Counted from the stretch's first letter, positions 1-9,220 are shown. The stretch: DNA of 64,000 nucleotides from JAJCYL01 sp965206015 (GCA_965206015.1 CBDBIW010000014.1:62001-126000); one strand, 5' to 3'. Numbers and translations are program-made. The notes: generated by a model not told the origin, from the sequence alone.

Positions 1-887
1 TCGCATTTAATTGATCTTGTATCGCCTCTCTAACCTGATTTAGGTCGAGGTTCACAACCTTTTCATAGTGTTGTGATATGGCTGTTAACTTTTCGCATAT
101 TTTCTCACGCCCCTCATTGCGATTCTCACAATCTGCGGTTGTACAATCCTCTTCTATATTCATGAAGTTTTCCTCAAAATCAGGATCGAACAAGAAGAAG
201 GCTACAGTTTCAGCGAAATCTTCATTTGGTGAACTTGTGGCATATGGAGAAGTAAATCCCCGAGTCAATGCTTCATCATCATTTAATGTAAGCCAGGATC
301 CTGCACTTGTATAACCCAATGGAGATATGGTCTCGAATGAGCCAGGTAATTTATAGCGCTGATGGATGATGTGAGCAAATTCGTGATAAACAGTTTGCAA
401 TTGTAAATCCCGCCATTCATCGTCGGTGGGGTCAAGGTCATTAATATTGGTAAAAGTAATTTGCGCTCCTGCGTCAGCTGTTCCTAATATTATTGTGCCA
501 TCACCATTAAAGATTGGACCACCCAACAAAACAACTTCTGATGGTACGTGTGCTTTAAAAAATTCTTCCCCGCCATCAATTGATAAATAAGGATCAATCC
601 AAAAGTGTTGAATGAAATCAAGCATTGGCCTCACTATTTCAATTTTTGGAGGTGTTACCTTCTGAGCAGGATTGGCGTAGCGATCTACAAATTTATATCT
701 GACTGCCATGCCATATTTTACAGTAAAATTTTTTTCAATGTGAATGTCTAAATCCGTTTCCAGTTGTAAATCGGGCTCATTGATTGGGACATTAATGTTA
801 TCTTCAGGATAGCAAGAACTAACCGCTGAAGCCAACGCTAAAATTGCTATTCGATTTACATGGTTTTTAGTCCAAAAAGCTCTCATT
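1..887 (-). pseudogene. SusCD-associated zinc metallohydrolase lipoprotein, partial, frameshifted near its start
   Basis: The gene runs off the left edge. One frame is open from about 849 to 1 and carries HEFAH at 371-385, followed by more His and Glu residues, the zinc-metallopeptidase signature. Its place just downstream of a SusD gene matches the substrate import-associated zinc metallohydrolase lipoproteins of Bacteroidota, thought to process imported polymers at the cell surface. The ATG at 885-887 opens a basic/hydrophobic signal peptide, but that frame stops after about 22 codons. The lipobox-like segment ending in SSC and the enzyme lie in another frame, joined across the T5 run (sense strand) near 840-844. 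This is either a real one-base frameshift or a homopolymer error. The C-terminus is not visible. Confidence 0.72.
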
Positions 888-898
888 TTATGTTTGAT

Positions 899-2410
899 TT
901 ATCTTGGATTTGGTTCTAACCCGCCAACATCTATAGCAGACGCTGGTATCTGGATAATTTTCCTGGGGTCATCATCACTTAGCTGTATGGTCGTAGTTTC
1001 ATCAATTAACTCATGTACTACTTCGATATCAAATCTCTTGATATCATACCAACGCATTCCTTGTCCAATAAATTCCTTCTGCCGTTCAAGCAATAGAAAT
1101 CTTCGTACCAGTGATGCCTCTTGAACGAAAAAGTTATTACCAGCCCCAAAGAATGTGCGGAGTGCATCTATAGTAAGTTCGGTTTCACCTCCGCTATATC
1201 TTCGATCAATTAGCACCTGGAGGTCATCGATAGCATCATCAACTCTGCCCTCTTCAATGTATGATTCTGCCCTATTGAGCAACACTTCCTCTCCCCAAAA
1301 AGCTATTCCAATATGATAAGGTAATCCTACATTGGAGTTGAGACTACTGCGTTCAAACAAGCTCTCATGTCTGCTAGGAAAGCTTCCATTCGTGCCTTTT
1401 ACGAATGCTGGATCTCGTCTTTCGTCAGTAGCTCCAAAGAATAAATTATTATTGAATAAGTTATTGTACAAATTTATAGTTGGACCATGTCCAAAATCTG
1501 GTCGTTGAATTAAGGAGATTTTACGCATTAATAGCAAGTTGCTGGCTTGCTCCGGAGATGTGTAAAGCTGAGGGTAACCAGTAATTGAAGATTTTGCTAT
1601 TTCAAATTCATCCGAAGTAAAATCTCTGACGAAGACCGAGGGGTTTTGTCCCAATAAGTCTGTACTAAACTTGATACAGGAATCATAATCCTCTTTAAAA
1701 AGATAAAATCTTGACGCAAAAGCTATTGCGGCATTACGATTGAAATGATATTTACCAGAATTGGCGAAGAAATTATCATCAACTAGCTCAAGACCTCTCA
1801 GCATATCCTCTTCAACTCTATCATAAACCTCTTGAACAGTATTACGCTTGTACTGTTGGATAAAAACAGTTTCGGGCGTATCAACATAAGGTACTCCTAA
1901 ATCAGTATTGGCAGATTGTGGATCGTAATGTTCAGCAAATAGATTGACCAACATAAAGTGACCGTAAGCTCTTGTTAACAAAGCTTCCGATTCAATGGCA
2001 CTTTTTTGTGCTTCCTCTTCAGCATTCGTTACCGGCAAAGATTCAAGTACGGCAAGCACTTCGTTAGCTTGGGCAATTGCATTGTAGGTTTGAAACCAAA
2101 AGAAAACTGGAGTGTCTTGTTCATTTGGATTATCAAAAAATTCCTCCCACGCATAGGCCTGAGTATGATTTGGCCTTAGCGTTGTACCTCTGATAAACCC
2201 TGTATTGTCTGTCATCCAATCTGTAAAAGCGGGGCTGGAGATAGAGTAAGCTCCAGTAAGCAGTTGGGCAGCTTTGTCTAGATCATCCAATGCTACCCGA
2301 TTGTCGGGGACTTCGTCTAAAAAGTTACTACAAGCAGTCCCAGACAATAAACAAATTACCAGCAAACTTCTGATAATTTGTTCTGTTTGTAATTTCATTT
2401 GGTTTGCCAT
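899..2410 (-). CDS. SusD/RagB-family outer-membrane nutrient-binding lipoprotein
   Basis: 503 residues, normal for SusD. These proteins are surface lipoproteins that cap a SusC TonB-dependent channel and bind the glycan or peptide being imported. The N-terminus is hydrophobic and ends at Cys27, the likely lipidation site. The TPR-like helical body and C-terminal segment (GMRWYDIKRF, then IPASAI) fit the family. It starts 6 bp after the SusC stop and is followed by the metallohydrolase, so the three form one operon. An ATG four codons in (2398) is an equally good start. The substrate cannot be read from sequence; a linked metallopeptidase-like enzyme hints at a protein or peptide substrate, which is inference. 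Confidence 0.93.
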   Translation of the reverse strand: MANQMKLQTEQIIRSLLVICLLSGTACSNFLDEVPDNRVALDDLDKAAQLLTGAYSISSPAFTDWMTDNTGFIRGTTLRPNHTQAYAWEEFFDNPNEQDTPVFFWFQTYNAIAQANEVLAVLESLPVTNAEEEAQKSAIESEALLTRAYGHFMLVNLFAEHYDPQSANTDLGVPYVDTPETVFIQQYKRNTVQEVYDRVEEDMLRGLELVDDNFFANSGKYHFNRNAAIAFASRFYLFKEDYDSCIKFSTDLLGQNPSVFVRDFTSDEFEIAKSSITGYPQLYTSPEQASNLLLMRKISLIQRPDFGHGPTINLYNNLFNNNLFFGATDERRDPAFVKGTNGSFPSRHESLFERSSLNSNVGLPYHIGIAFWGEEVLLNRAESYIEEGRVDDAIDDLQVLIDRRYSGGETELTIDALRTFFGAGNNFFVQEASLVRRFLLLERQKEFIGQGMRWYDIKRFDIEVVHELIDETTTIQLSDDDPRKIIQIPASAIDVGGLEPNPR

Positions 2411-2416
2411 TGATTG

Positions 2417-5400
2417 TTAAAGTCCTATGTTCAAAGAAAATGTTATCAACTTTGGTTGAGGTAATGCCACCCCACCAGAGAGAAAAAATTCAGGATCCTG
2501 ACCATTTAGTTTGCTATCAGAATATATTAATGCAAGGTTTTGCCCTTCAGCAGAAATACTTGCATTTAAAATTCCAAAGCGATCTAGCATGGCTTTGGGC
2601 AACTTATATGTCAGTCGAATGGATTTGAATCTTATATAGTCACCATTGGCCACTCTTTGGTCACTCAGATTATAAAGGGAATAGGCCTGCTGAATATTGC
2701 TATTACCTATAGTTGCCTGGGGATCAAGAATTACGGGTACGTTTGTTAATTGTTCATCTCCGGAAACAACCCATCGATTTTTAAGCTCTCCCGGAAGTGC
2801 GTCAAAATCATTATAAAAACCGAAAATATTACTGTTAAGACGGATTTTATAATCGTATTTAAAGGAAAATAAAGTGGACAAGGTAAAGTTCTTATATGTA
2901 AATGTGTTTGTAAATCCACCGGCACCTCTAGGTTCGGTGGTTCCTTCAAAGACCAACAGATCTTCCAAATTGGCCCTGTCCTGTAAGTCGAGTTCAAAGA
3001 TTGTTTCGTCACCTTCTCCTAAGAATGTTGGAATACCTCGCTCATTTAGCCCAGCAAAACGGGTTGAAAATAAACTTGCCCGAGGTCTCCCAATAGATGC
3101 AGCTCCTCCTTGGCTCAGTACATCGGTCAGTCTGGGACCGAAATCAAATTTTGTAATCTTGTCCTTAGTATAGCCGAAGTTGAAATTTGTTCTCCAACTG
3201 AAATTAAGAGTTTTTATGTTGTTTGAAGACAGAGTAATCTCGTAACCATTGGCTTCCATGTCAGCGAAATTACCGGCTTTCAGGCCTTGTCCCCCAATAC
3301 CACTGGTTTGAACAACTCCAATCAGGTCAAATGAATTCCTTCTGAAGTAATCGAATGTGCCGCTCAGTTTTCCATTTTTCAGACCAAAGTCTAAACCAAC
3401 ATTGAACTCTCTTAATTTCTCCCAGGTTAATTCGGTGTTTGTTAAATCTTCGATATTCAGAACCGGTTCAACATCCGAAGGCCTAATGGTGACATCAGCA
3501 GATAAATTTAGCAATGCACTTGCTTCAGGAGGTAGGTTACCGGAAATGCCATAGGTACCGCGTAATTTTAGATAGTCAAATGGTTTGAATATTGAAACGC
3601 TTTCAAAGAAAGATTCTTCGTAGATATTCCAAGCTCCGCTGACATTCCATGTTGGTAAAAACCTTGCTGCATTACTTTCGCCAAGTTGATTGGAACCGTC
3701 ATAACGAGTAGTAAAATTCACTACATATCTTGAGTCATAGGCATAACCGCCATTAAAGAAGACTCCAAAGAATCTGTCTTTTTCTCTATCAAGTGTGAAA
3801 TAATCAATATTTTGTGAATTGAAGAATTCGATGATATTGGGATCGGTTACCACAACACCACCCGCTTCATAAACTACGCCAAGCCCGGTTGAACTTGTGG
3901 ATGACCTGTTTGTAAAGCGTACTTCTTCACCGGCTAAAACATTGAAGTCGTGGATCTGATTAATATTAGTTGACCATTCGACACTCATTCTGTTGAAGAG
4001 GTTTATTAAGTCGCTTTGATCTATGTATTTAAATCCGCCCTCTGGAAGAATAACCTGCGGGTTAAGTCCCGGATTATCCGGATCATTGAATAACAGGTTG
4101 TTGCCTTCCTGAATGAATTGGGTCCCATTTGCTCTGAAAGCCTCTGCCTGATTTGAGTTTTCATGAACTGTGTGATCTCTTTCTGTATTTGCATACCGGC
4201 CCTGAACAACCCCTTTTATTTTCAAATTGGGTAACGGATTGACCTCAAAATCTGTTTGTACTGAAACGTCAACCACTTGAATATCTATGAAATTAAGGTT
4301 AAGCTCTTCTATAATATTAAATGGGGTAAAATTTCTTCTAAAGAACTCCAAATGGCCATTCTCGTCGTATGGCCTAATAGAGCGAGCGGTATTTAACGCA
4401 TAGCTAAAAGGATTGATATCAAAATTACGGCTGAACCTACCGGCAATTGGGTCGAACTCCCTGCTTCTGGTTCCAGGGATTTTTTGATCTCTGTAGCTTC
4501 CTGATAATTTAAGTCCAAAAGTAAATTTATCTGACAGAAAATAGGTGTTTCTAGCGGTACCGGTAAATCTCTGGACTTTGTCTGCAATAGTTTGACCCTG
4601 ATCATTTAAGTAACTAATGGAGTAATAACTGTTTGACTTTTCGTTACCAGCAGAGAAGTTGAGCGAGTGTTGTTGCTGCAGTCCGAAATCTCTAAATAGT
4701 ACATCGAACCAGTCGGTATTGGCATTTGCATACTGATTAAGGAATTCCTCATTTAGAGTGCCTCCGGGACCCCATTTGAGCTCCTTGTTATTGATCAATG
4801 CAAACATTTTGCCAAGGACTCCATAATTTTGAGATCTAACCGCGGTACTTACATTAATCTGACCTTTTTCAAATAGCTCCCGGTAGATAGATAGCTCTTC
4901 ACCAGAGTTCAATATGTTGAATTGTTTATAGGTTGGTCTAAGCTTGCCAGAATAATTGGCAGTGTAGTTCACACTGAGCTTTCCACTCTTGCCTCTCTTA
5001 GTAGTTATTACAATAACACCATTGGCCGCTCTGGCTCCATAAATTGCTGTCGCTGAGGCGTCTTTTAGAATTTGGAATGACTCAATATCTTGTGGATTAA
5101 TGTTGGCTATTGAGGAGTTTATCAAAGTACTAGCGTCTCCAGAGATTAAATCGTCAGCATTAATATTGGCCAGGTCTTCTAATATGACACCGTCGACAAC
5201 AAAAAGTGGCTGATTGTTACCATTGATTGAGGCGTTACCACGGATTCTTATTTTAGGTGCGGTACCGAAAGTGCCTGATACATTATCAACACTGACTCCA
5301 GCTACACGACCTTCTAAAGCGCGACTTGCATCGGTCAGACCTGTCAGGTTGACTTCCGCCATTTTTACATTTTGAGATGAGCCTGTAAAGAGTTTTCTAT

Positions 5401-5773
5401 TTACCTCTTGAAATCCAGTAATAATAACCTCATCAAGAAGTTCTGTAGATTCTTTTAGAACAATATCCATCACTCCGGGTCCGTTAACAATTCGCTTTTC
5501 ACTTGCCAGGCCTACCATGTTGAAGGTTACTACCTGTCCGCTTTCAACATTCAGACTGAATTTGCCATCAATGTCAGTTACAGTTCCAGTAGTTGTATTT
5601 TCAATAAGAACCGTGACACCAGGTAGCGGGCTATTGTTATCATCGGCGACAACACCCCTAATTATATGAGTTCCCTGGCTAAATGCAGGATTATTACTTA
5701 ATAGTATGGCAACAATGAAATATGAAATACACTTGTCGATCCTATTTAAATTGATCCTTAATAGTTTTCTCAT
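2417..5773 (-). CDS. SusC/RagA-family TonB-linked outer-membrane transporter
   Basis: About 1118 residues from the chosen ATG at 5773. The order is a signal peptide (MRKLLRINLNRIDKC then a hydrophobic stretch ending AFSQ), a carboxypeptidase-regulatory-like beta domain, a plug domain with the family motif ATAIYGARAANGVIVITTKR, and a long 22-strand barrel ending in an aromatic-rich C-terminus. It imports large ligands through the outer membrane using TonB energy and pairs with the SusD downstream. The frame stays open 48 codons further upstream to 5917, but that extension has no signal-peptide character, so the internal ATG is preferred. No adjacent sigma/anti-sigma pair is visible in the window. 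Confidence 0.94.
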   Translation of the reverse strand: MRKLLRINLNRIDKCISYFIVAILLSNNPAFSQGTHIIRGVVADDNNSPLPGVTVLIENTTTGTVTDIDGKFSLNVESGQVVTFNMVGLASEKRIVNGPGVMDIVLKESTELLDEVIITGFQEVNRKLFTGSSQNVKMAEVNLTGLTDASRALEGRVAGVSVDNVSGTFGTAPKIRIRGNASINGNNQPLFVVDGVILEDLANINADDLISGDASTLINSSIANINPQDIESFQILKDASATAIYGARAANGVIVITTKRGKSGKLSVNYTANYSGKLRPTYKQFNILNSGEELSIYRELFEKGQINVSTAVRSQNYGVLGKMFALINNKELKWGPGGTLNEEFLNQYANANTDWFDVLFRDFGLQQQHSLNFSAGNEKSNSYYSISYLNDQGQTIADKVQRFTGTARNTYFLSDKFTFGLKLSGSYRDQKIPGTRSREFDPIAGRFSRNFDINPFSYALNTARSIRPYDENGHLEFFRRNFTPFNIIEELNLNFIDIQVVDVSVQTDFEVNPLPNLKIKGVVQGRYANTERDHTVHENSNQAEAFRANGTQFIQEGNNLLFNDPDNPGLNPQVILPEGGFKYIDQSDLINLFNRMSVEWSTNINQIHDFNVLAGEEVRFTNRSSTSSTGLGVVYEAGGVVVTDPNIIEFFNSQNIDYFTLDREKDRFFGVFFNGGYAYDSRYVVNFTTRYDGSNQLGESNAARFLPTWNVSGAWNIYEESFFESVSIFKPFDYLKLRGTYGISGNLPPEASALLNLSADVTIRPSDVEPVLNIEDLTNTELTWEKLREFNVGLDFGLKNGKLSGTFDYFRRNSFDLIGVVQTSGIGGQGLKAGNFADMEANGYEITLSSNNIKTLNFSWRTNFNFGYTKDKITKFDFGPRLTDVLSQGGAASIGRPRASLFSTRFAGLNERGIPTFLGEGDETIFELDLQDRANLEDLLVFEGTTEPRGAGGFTNTFTYKNFTLSTLFSFKYDYKIRLNSNIFGFYNDFDALPGELKNRWVVSGDEQLTNVPVILDPQATIGNSNIQQAYSLYNLSDQRVANGDYIRFKSIRLTYKLPKAMLDRFGILNASISAEGQNLALIYSDSKLNGQDPEFFLSGGVALPQPKLITFSLNIGL

Positions 5774-6014
5774 CAACAGTTTTATATACGGCGTCAAACG
5801 ATTGTGAAAAGTACGAAAAAAGTCAGTTCCGGCTAAAATGTTTCCCCAATTGAAAAGGTAAGTTAATAACTCACCAATAGTTTCATTGCTTAACTTTTGA
5901 AACATTTTAAGCGGCAAGCACCCTAATCCAAATTTGTTTTATTCATTTCTGATCTATTCGCATCACGCCTTTACCTAAATTGACGAAACTCTAAGTTATT
6001 TAATATGGGCTGTA
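5774..6014. other. Intergenic region between SusC gene and SRP RNA
   Basis: About 240 bp separating divergent transcripts. It holds the unlikely N-terminal extension frame of the SusC gene (to 5917). I see no clear TAnnTTTG element for the leftward SusCD operon. Confidence 0.4.
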
Positions 6015-6022
6015 TAACTTTG
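6015..6022 (+). promoter_or_regulatory. Bacteroidota -7 promoter element of the SRP RNA
   Basis: TAACTTTG matches the TAnnTTTG consensus exactly. It lies about 5-7 bases before the first paired base of the SRP RNA helix at about 6027, the spacing expected between the -7 box and the transcription start. Confidence 0.75.
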
Positions 6023-6026
6023 CGGT

Positions 6027-6117
6027 GGCAGATCAGTACGACCAGCTCCCGCTGAACCCCCCAGGACCGGAAGGTAGCAAGGGTAGGTGGTCGTAGCGGT
6101 GCGATACTTGATTTGCC
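6027..6117 (+). ncRNA. ffs: Signal recognition particle RNA (small bacterial 4.5S type)
   Basis: The conserved apical domain is directly readable at about 6060-6085: CCAGGACCGGAAGGTAGCAA, with the GGAA tetraloop and the asymmetric internal loop that binds Ffh. The ends pair: the segment from 6027 (GGCAGATCAGTA) is nearly the reverse complement of 6105-6117 (TACTTGATTTGCC). The length is about 91 nt and there is no Alu domain, as in Gram-negative SRP RNA. Together with Ffh it targets nascent membrane and secreted proteins to FtsY/SecYEG. Confidence 0.93.
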
Positions 6118-6148
6118 ATTTTTCATTTATAAGGTCAGAGACTCTCAA

Positions 6149-6173
6149 TTTGGCATCCAATTACTTACTTTTG
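6149..6173 (+). promoter_or_regulatory. Candidate promoter of the transaldolase gene
   Basis: TACTTTTG at 6166-6173 fits TAnnTTTG, with TTTG at 6149-6152 upstream. The 13-base gap is shorter than the usual 17-23, so the upstream half is uncertain. The predicted leader to the ATG at 6210 is about 30 nt. Confidence 0.5.
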
Positions 6174-6209
6174 ACTTGTCCATTTTTTTATATTTAACCA
6201 CCTTTAATC

Positions 6210-6866
6210 ATGCAGTTTTTTATCGATACGGCTAGTTTATCAGAAATTAAGGAAGCCTATGACCTTGGGGTATTGGATGGTGTAACCACCAACCCGTCAT
6301 TGATGGCTAAAGAAAATATTACCGGTCATGATAATATTCGTGCACATTATAAGGCAATATGCGATTTAGTGGATAATAACGTCAGTGCTGAGGTAATCTC
6401 AACCGATTACGAAAATATTTTGAAAGAGGGTAGGGAATTGGCAAAAATAGATGACAAAATTGTGGTCAAGGTACCTATGATAGAAGATGGGGTAAAAGCG
6501 ATCCAAGCCTTTTCTAATGAGGGCATTCGAACAAATTGTACTTTAATTTTTAATGCTGGTCAGGCCATCTTGGCAGCCAAAGCAGGTGCGAGTTATATTT
6601 CACCATTTCTGGGAAGACTAGACGACATTTCAACTGACGGACTTGGTTTGATTTCTCAATTGGTGCATATTTTCGACAACTACGGCTTTGAGACTGAGAT
6701 ATTAGCAGCCTCTATTAGACATAACATGCATTTAATTCAATGTGCAGAGTTAGGAGTTGATGTAGCCACTTGTCCGCTCAGCGTGATCACTGGCCTTTTG
6801 AAACATCCATTAACAGATAGTGGTTTAGAGAAATTTTTGGCTGATTATAAAAAAGGTAACGGATAA
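6210..6866 (+). CDS. Transaldolase / fructose-6-phosphate aldolase-like protein (TalC/FSA family)
   Basis: 218 residues, the size of the short TalC/FSA transaldolases. Family landmarks are the N-terminal FIDTA with the following TTNPSL motif, and Lys87 in VVKVPM, the Schiff-base lysine. It most likely acts in the non-oxidative pentose phosphate pathway in the cytosol, exchanging a dihydroxyacetone unit between sugar phosphates. Whether it is a transaldolase or an FSA aldolase cannot be settled by reading alone. Two genes follow closely in the same direction (15 and 3 bp gaps), so it may head a small operon with ftsE. Confidence 0.92.
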   Translation: MQFFIDTASLSEIKEAYDLGVLDGVTTNPSLMAKENITGHDNIRAHYKAICDLVDNNVSAEVISTDYENILKEGRELAKIDDKIVVKVPMIEDGVKAIQAFSNEGIRTNCTLIFNAGQAILAAKAGASYISPFLGRLDDISTDGLGLISQLVHIFDNYGFETEILAASIRHNMHLIQCAELGVDVATCPLSVITGLLKHPLTDSGLEKFLADYKKGNG

Positions 6867-6881
6867 TAGGCAGTTGTACTG

Positions 6882-7085
6882 ATGTATATAATTAAGGTTA
6901 AGGGAAAAGCTAAGATTCCAAACTACATTCAATTACGGGATGATAATTTTGTGTTGATCGCATATTTCAGAGCTGACCGTCCATTACTAAAGATGGAAAA
7001 ATATGGCCTCGGGGGCAGGGAAGAACAAATGAAGGTTTTAATTGAGGAATTACCCTATGGCAAATTGAGAAAATTAGAATTATAA
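6882..7085 (+). CDS. Small conserved hypothetical protein next to ftsE
   Basis: 67 residues, starting MYIIKVKGKAKI. No signal peptide or membrane segment. It is basic, beta-rich in appearance and has a GLGGREEQ stretch. It lies 15 bp after the transaldolase gene and 3 bp before ftsE, so it is very probably co-transcribed with them. I recognise no named domain and assign no function. The tight spacing and normal codon use make it a credible gene despite its size. Confidence 0.7.
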   Translation: MYIIKVKGKAKIPNYIQLRDDNFVLIAYFRADRPLLKMEKYGLGGREEQMKVLIEELPYGKLRKLEL

Positions 7086-7088
7086 CGC

Positions 7089-7802
7089 ATGACATTCTCT
7101 TCGGACCCAGTAGTCAACGTTCATAAAGCTTCTATCTTCCAGGAGAATGACACGGTCCTTCAGGAAATCAACTTTCAAATCAATAAAGGAGAATTTGTTT
7201 ACTTAATTGGAAGAACCGGGAGTGGGAAGACATCATTGTTAAAGACACTCTATGCAGATTTGCCTCTTAGGCTTGGTGATATGGCCGTTTCAGGTTTCCA
7301 AATAAAAGATATTAAGCCTAAGGAAATTCCTTTCCTTAGGCGGAAGATTGGCATAATTTTCCAGGATTTTCAACTTTTCCCGGACCGTACTGTGGCTGAC
7401 AATTTGAATTTCGTTATGAAAGCCACAGGTTGGAAAGATCGGTCGAAAATGAAAAACAGATTAGCCGAAGTGCTAATGAGAGTTGGTCTCGGATCTGTTT
7501 CGAATAAGATGCCCCACCAATTATCAGGTGGAGAACAACAGCGGGTGGTAATAGCACGGGCACTGATTAATGAACCTCAAATCTTAATTGCGGATGAGCC
7601 TACTGGCAATCTTGATCCCGGTGTATCAGATGGTATATTCAAAATATTCCTTGAGATTAATAACAGTGGGACAGCCATTTTGATGGCCACTCACAATTAC
7701 AGCTTCATAGATAAGTATCCGGCAAGGATAATAAAATGTACAAAGGGAGGGGTCTTGGATTCGGAGATTGAAGAATTCGATCTCAAAGACGAATTGTTTT
7801 AA
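7089..7802 (+). CDS. ftsE: Cell-division ABC transporter ATP-binding protein FtsE
   Basis: 237 residues with Walker A GRTGSGKT (41-48), Q-loop FQDFQLFPDR, signature LSGGEQQR (145-152) and Walker B ILIADEPTG (165-173). The short ATPase alone, with a ...NLDPGVSDGIF... segment after Walker B, is typical of FtsE/LolD-like ATPases. With FtsX it couples divisome state to cell-wall hydrolases at the septum. No ftsX is adjacent; separate ftsE is common in Bacteroidota. A LolD-type lipoprotein-release ATPase is the main alternative. Confidence 0.85.
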   Translation: MTFSSDPVVNVHKASIFQENDTVLQEINFQINKGEFVYLIGRTGSGKTSLLKTLYADLPLRLGDMAVSGFQIKDIKPKEIPFLRRKIGIIFQDFQLFPDRTVADNLNFVMKATGWKDRSKMKNRLAEVLMRVGLGSVSNKMPHQLSGGEQQRVVIARALINEPQILIADEPTGNLDPGVSDGIFKIFLEINNSGTAILMATHNYSFIDKYPARIIKCTKGGVLDSEIEEFDLKDELF

Positions 7803-7803
7803 A

Positions 7804-8036
7804 TGTCAAATCAGAATACCTTGTCCATCTTCGCAGACTTCAATTTCCAACTCATTCAGGTGATTGATCATGTCTTCTGCGAGGTGTGTCAGCATGATTT
7901 TTTTTTGTTGGTAATCGATTTTTTTTAAAAAATCAGCAGCTCATAATTCATGTGGAATTTGAGATTCCCTTTGAAGTTGCAGCACTCCACGATAAATCGG
8001 AATCTTTAGCCAGGGCAATTAGATTGTCCGTCATTC
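7804..8036 (-). pseudogene. Remnant of a metallo-beta-lactamase-fold hydrolase (3' end)
   Basis: Read leftward from 8036, three short frames join into the C-terminal part of an MBL-fold hydrolase: LIALAKDSDL, then VECCNFKGNLKFHMNYELL, then KKIMLTHLAEDMINHL and EVCEDGQGILI followed by a stop at 7804. LTHLAEDM corresponds to the LTHxSxxM metal-binding end of PhnP-like MBL proteins. At least two frameshifts, one in an A/T run near 7920-7930, break it, and the 5' part is gone. It faces ftsE tail to tail. Confidence 0.6.
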
Positions 8037-8233
8037 AGTAGCTCCAGAATATGCAAATGTTTTTCTTTTATACTGACGCTTAAACCGTGTGGGTTACTTT
8101 CAATTGAATGTGTAACCTTACCCATTATCGGACCACTCTAAATGGAACTTTTTTCAATATGCTTTGTTTTTCTATGTTTTATTTTTTCCTTTCGCTACTT
8201 CTTCTGAAGAGTAGCGTACCGGAGATTGACCCT

Positions 8234-8617
8234 TCAGTGAGCTATATCACTATGCGGGTGATGATGGTTATAATCCCATCTCCATTTTTCAATAATTAAC
8301 CGCAATTGTTCCAAGTCATCCAACCAGCAGGCATCAGGGATAGCTTCCCAGAAGGATCCTGTGCCGAACCTTTCGATATGGGCGTTTTGTACTGGCTTGC
8401 CCGGCTGAATAAAAGCAAGGTGAACCTGTTTTTCATTACACCAGTTATTCAACCTGTGGGAGATAAATTACGGTCCATTGTCTACTCTAATGTTTATTGG
8501 TAAGCCATATTCTTTTTCAAGCATTTGAAGCGTTCTTATATCGTCGGCCTTACGGCCTTGTTCATTGTCTTTGAGTGCCTTAATGATCTGGCTCTCAGTA
8601 AATCTTGTTCGCTTCAC
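8234..8617 (-). pseudogene. Internally collapsed IS3-family transposase (orfA head joined to orfB tail)
   Basis: From a GTG at 8617 the frame reads KRTRFTESQIIKALKDNEQ, the helix-turn-helix start of an IS3-family OrfA. It then passes directly into the DDE domain of OrfB (MLEKEYGLPINIRVDNGP, stop, FISHRLNNW) and ends with HIERF and WRWDYNHHHPHSDIAH, the normal OrfB C-terminus. The whole middle of the element is missing, and the NGPEF glutamate codon is TAA. Short sequence around 8110-8150 may be the element's terminal repeat. Non-functional. Confidence 0.8.
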
Positions 8618-8630
8618 CTAATTTTGGACA

Positions 8631-8867
8631 ATGCATGAAGGATTACTTAACAGGATAACTATTGACTCAAAAGTTTGTCATGGCAAGCCGACAATAAGAA
8701 ATAAAAGATATACTGTTGATTTAATTTTGGATTTGCTCTCGGCAGGATCTACACATGAGGAAATCCTTGACAAATATTCAAACTTGGAGAATGAGGATAT
8801 TCTTGCTTGTCTGGCATATGCGAGCAAACTGACAAAGTATAATAGCTACGCCAAAATAGCTACATGA
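8631..8867 (+). CDS. DUF433-family antitoxin
   Basis: 78 residues. MHEGLLNRITIDSKVCHGKP followed by TIRNKRYTVDLILDLLSAG is the DUF433 fold, a helix-turn-helix protein of the VapB-like type. Its stop overlaps the next start (ATGA at 8864-8867), so the two are translationally coupled. DUF433/DUF5615 pairs are predicted type II toxin-antitoxin modules in which this partner binds and neutralises the PIN-like toxin and represses the operon. The pair sits between transposon debris and repeats, which fits horizontal acquisition. Confidence 0.85.
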   Translation: MHEGLLNRITIDSKVCHGKPTIRNKRYTVDLILDLLSAGSTHEEILDKYSNLENEDILACLAYASKLTKYNSYAKIAT

Positions 8868-9220
8868 AATTTATTGTAGATGCTCAACTTCCCACAAAAC
8901 TTTGTGAAATACTATTCGAACTTGGCATTGAATCAATTCATGTTGAAGAATTATCAAAGGGAGATGAGGCTGCCGATGCAGAAATTGTAGGGTATGCGGA
9001 TAAGAATGATTTGTTTGTTATAACTAAAGACTACGATTTCTATCATTCGTATATGGCAATCAGCAAACCAAGGAAACTACTACCGATGATAACTACCGGC
9101 AATATTAGAAATAGACAGCTATTTGATCTCTTTAGAGTTAATTCTAAACTGATCATGAATTCTGCGGGTGCTAGCAACTTCATGGAGATATCCAGTGAAG
9201 GTATAATAATTCATGATTAA
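8864..9220 (+). CDS. DUF5615 PIN-like toxin
   Basis: 118 residues. MKFIVDAQLPTKLCEIL carries the first PIN-like acidic residue (Asp6), GDEAADAEIVGYADKNDL is the central segment, and VITKDYDFY carries a later Asp. This is the DUF5615/Mut7-C-related family, predicted to be a ribonuclease toxin paired with DUF433. The four-base overlap with the upstream gene indicates one operon. The pair looks intact, unlike its neighbours. The RNA target is unknown. Confidence 0.85.
   Translation: MKFIVDAQLPTKLCEILFELGIESIHVEELSKGDEAADAEIVGYADKNDLFVITKDYDFYHSYMAISKPRKLLPMITTGNIRNRQLFDLFRVNSKLIMNSAGASNFMEISSEGIIIHD

Noticed and set aside
5774..5917. N-terminal extension of the SusC frame
   Set aside because: It lacks signal-peptide character; the ATG at 5773 opens a normal signal peptide and the expected domain order.
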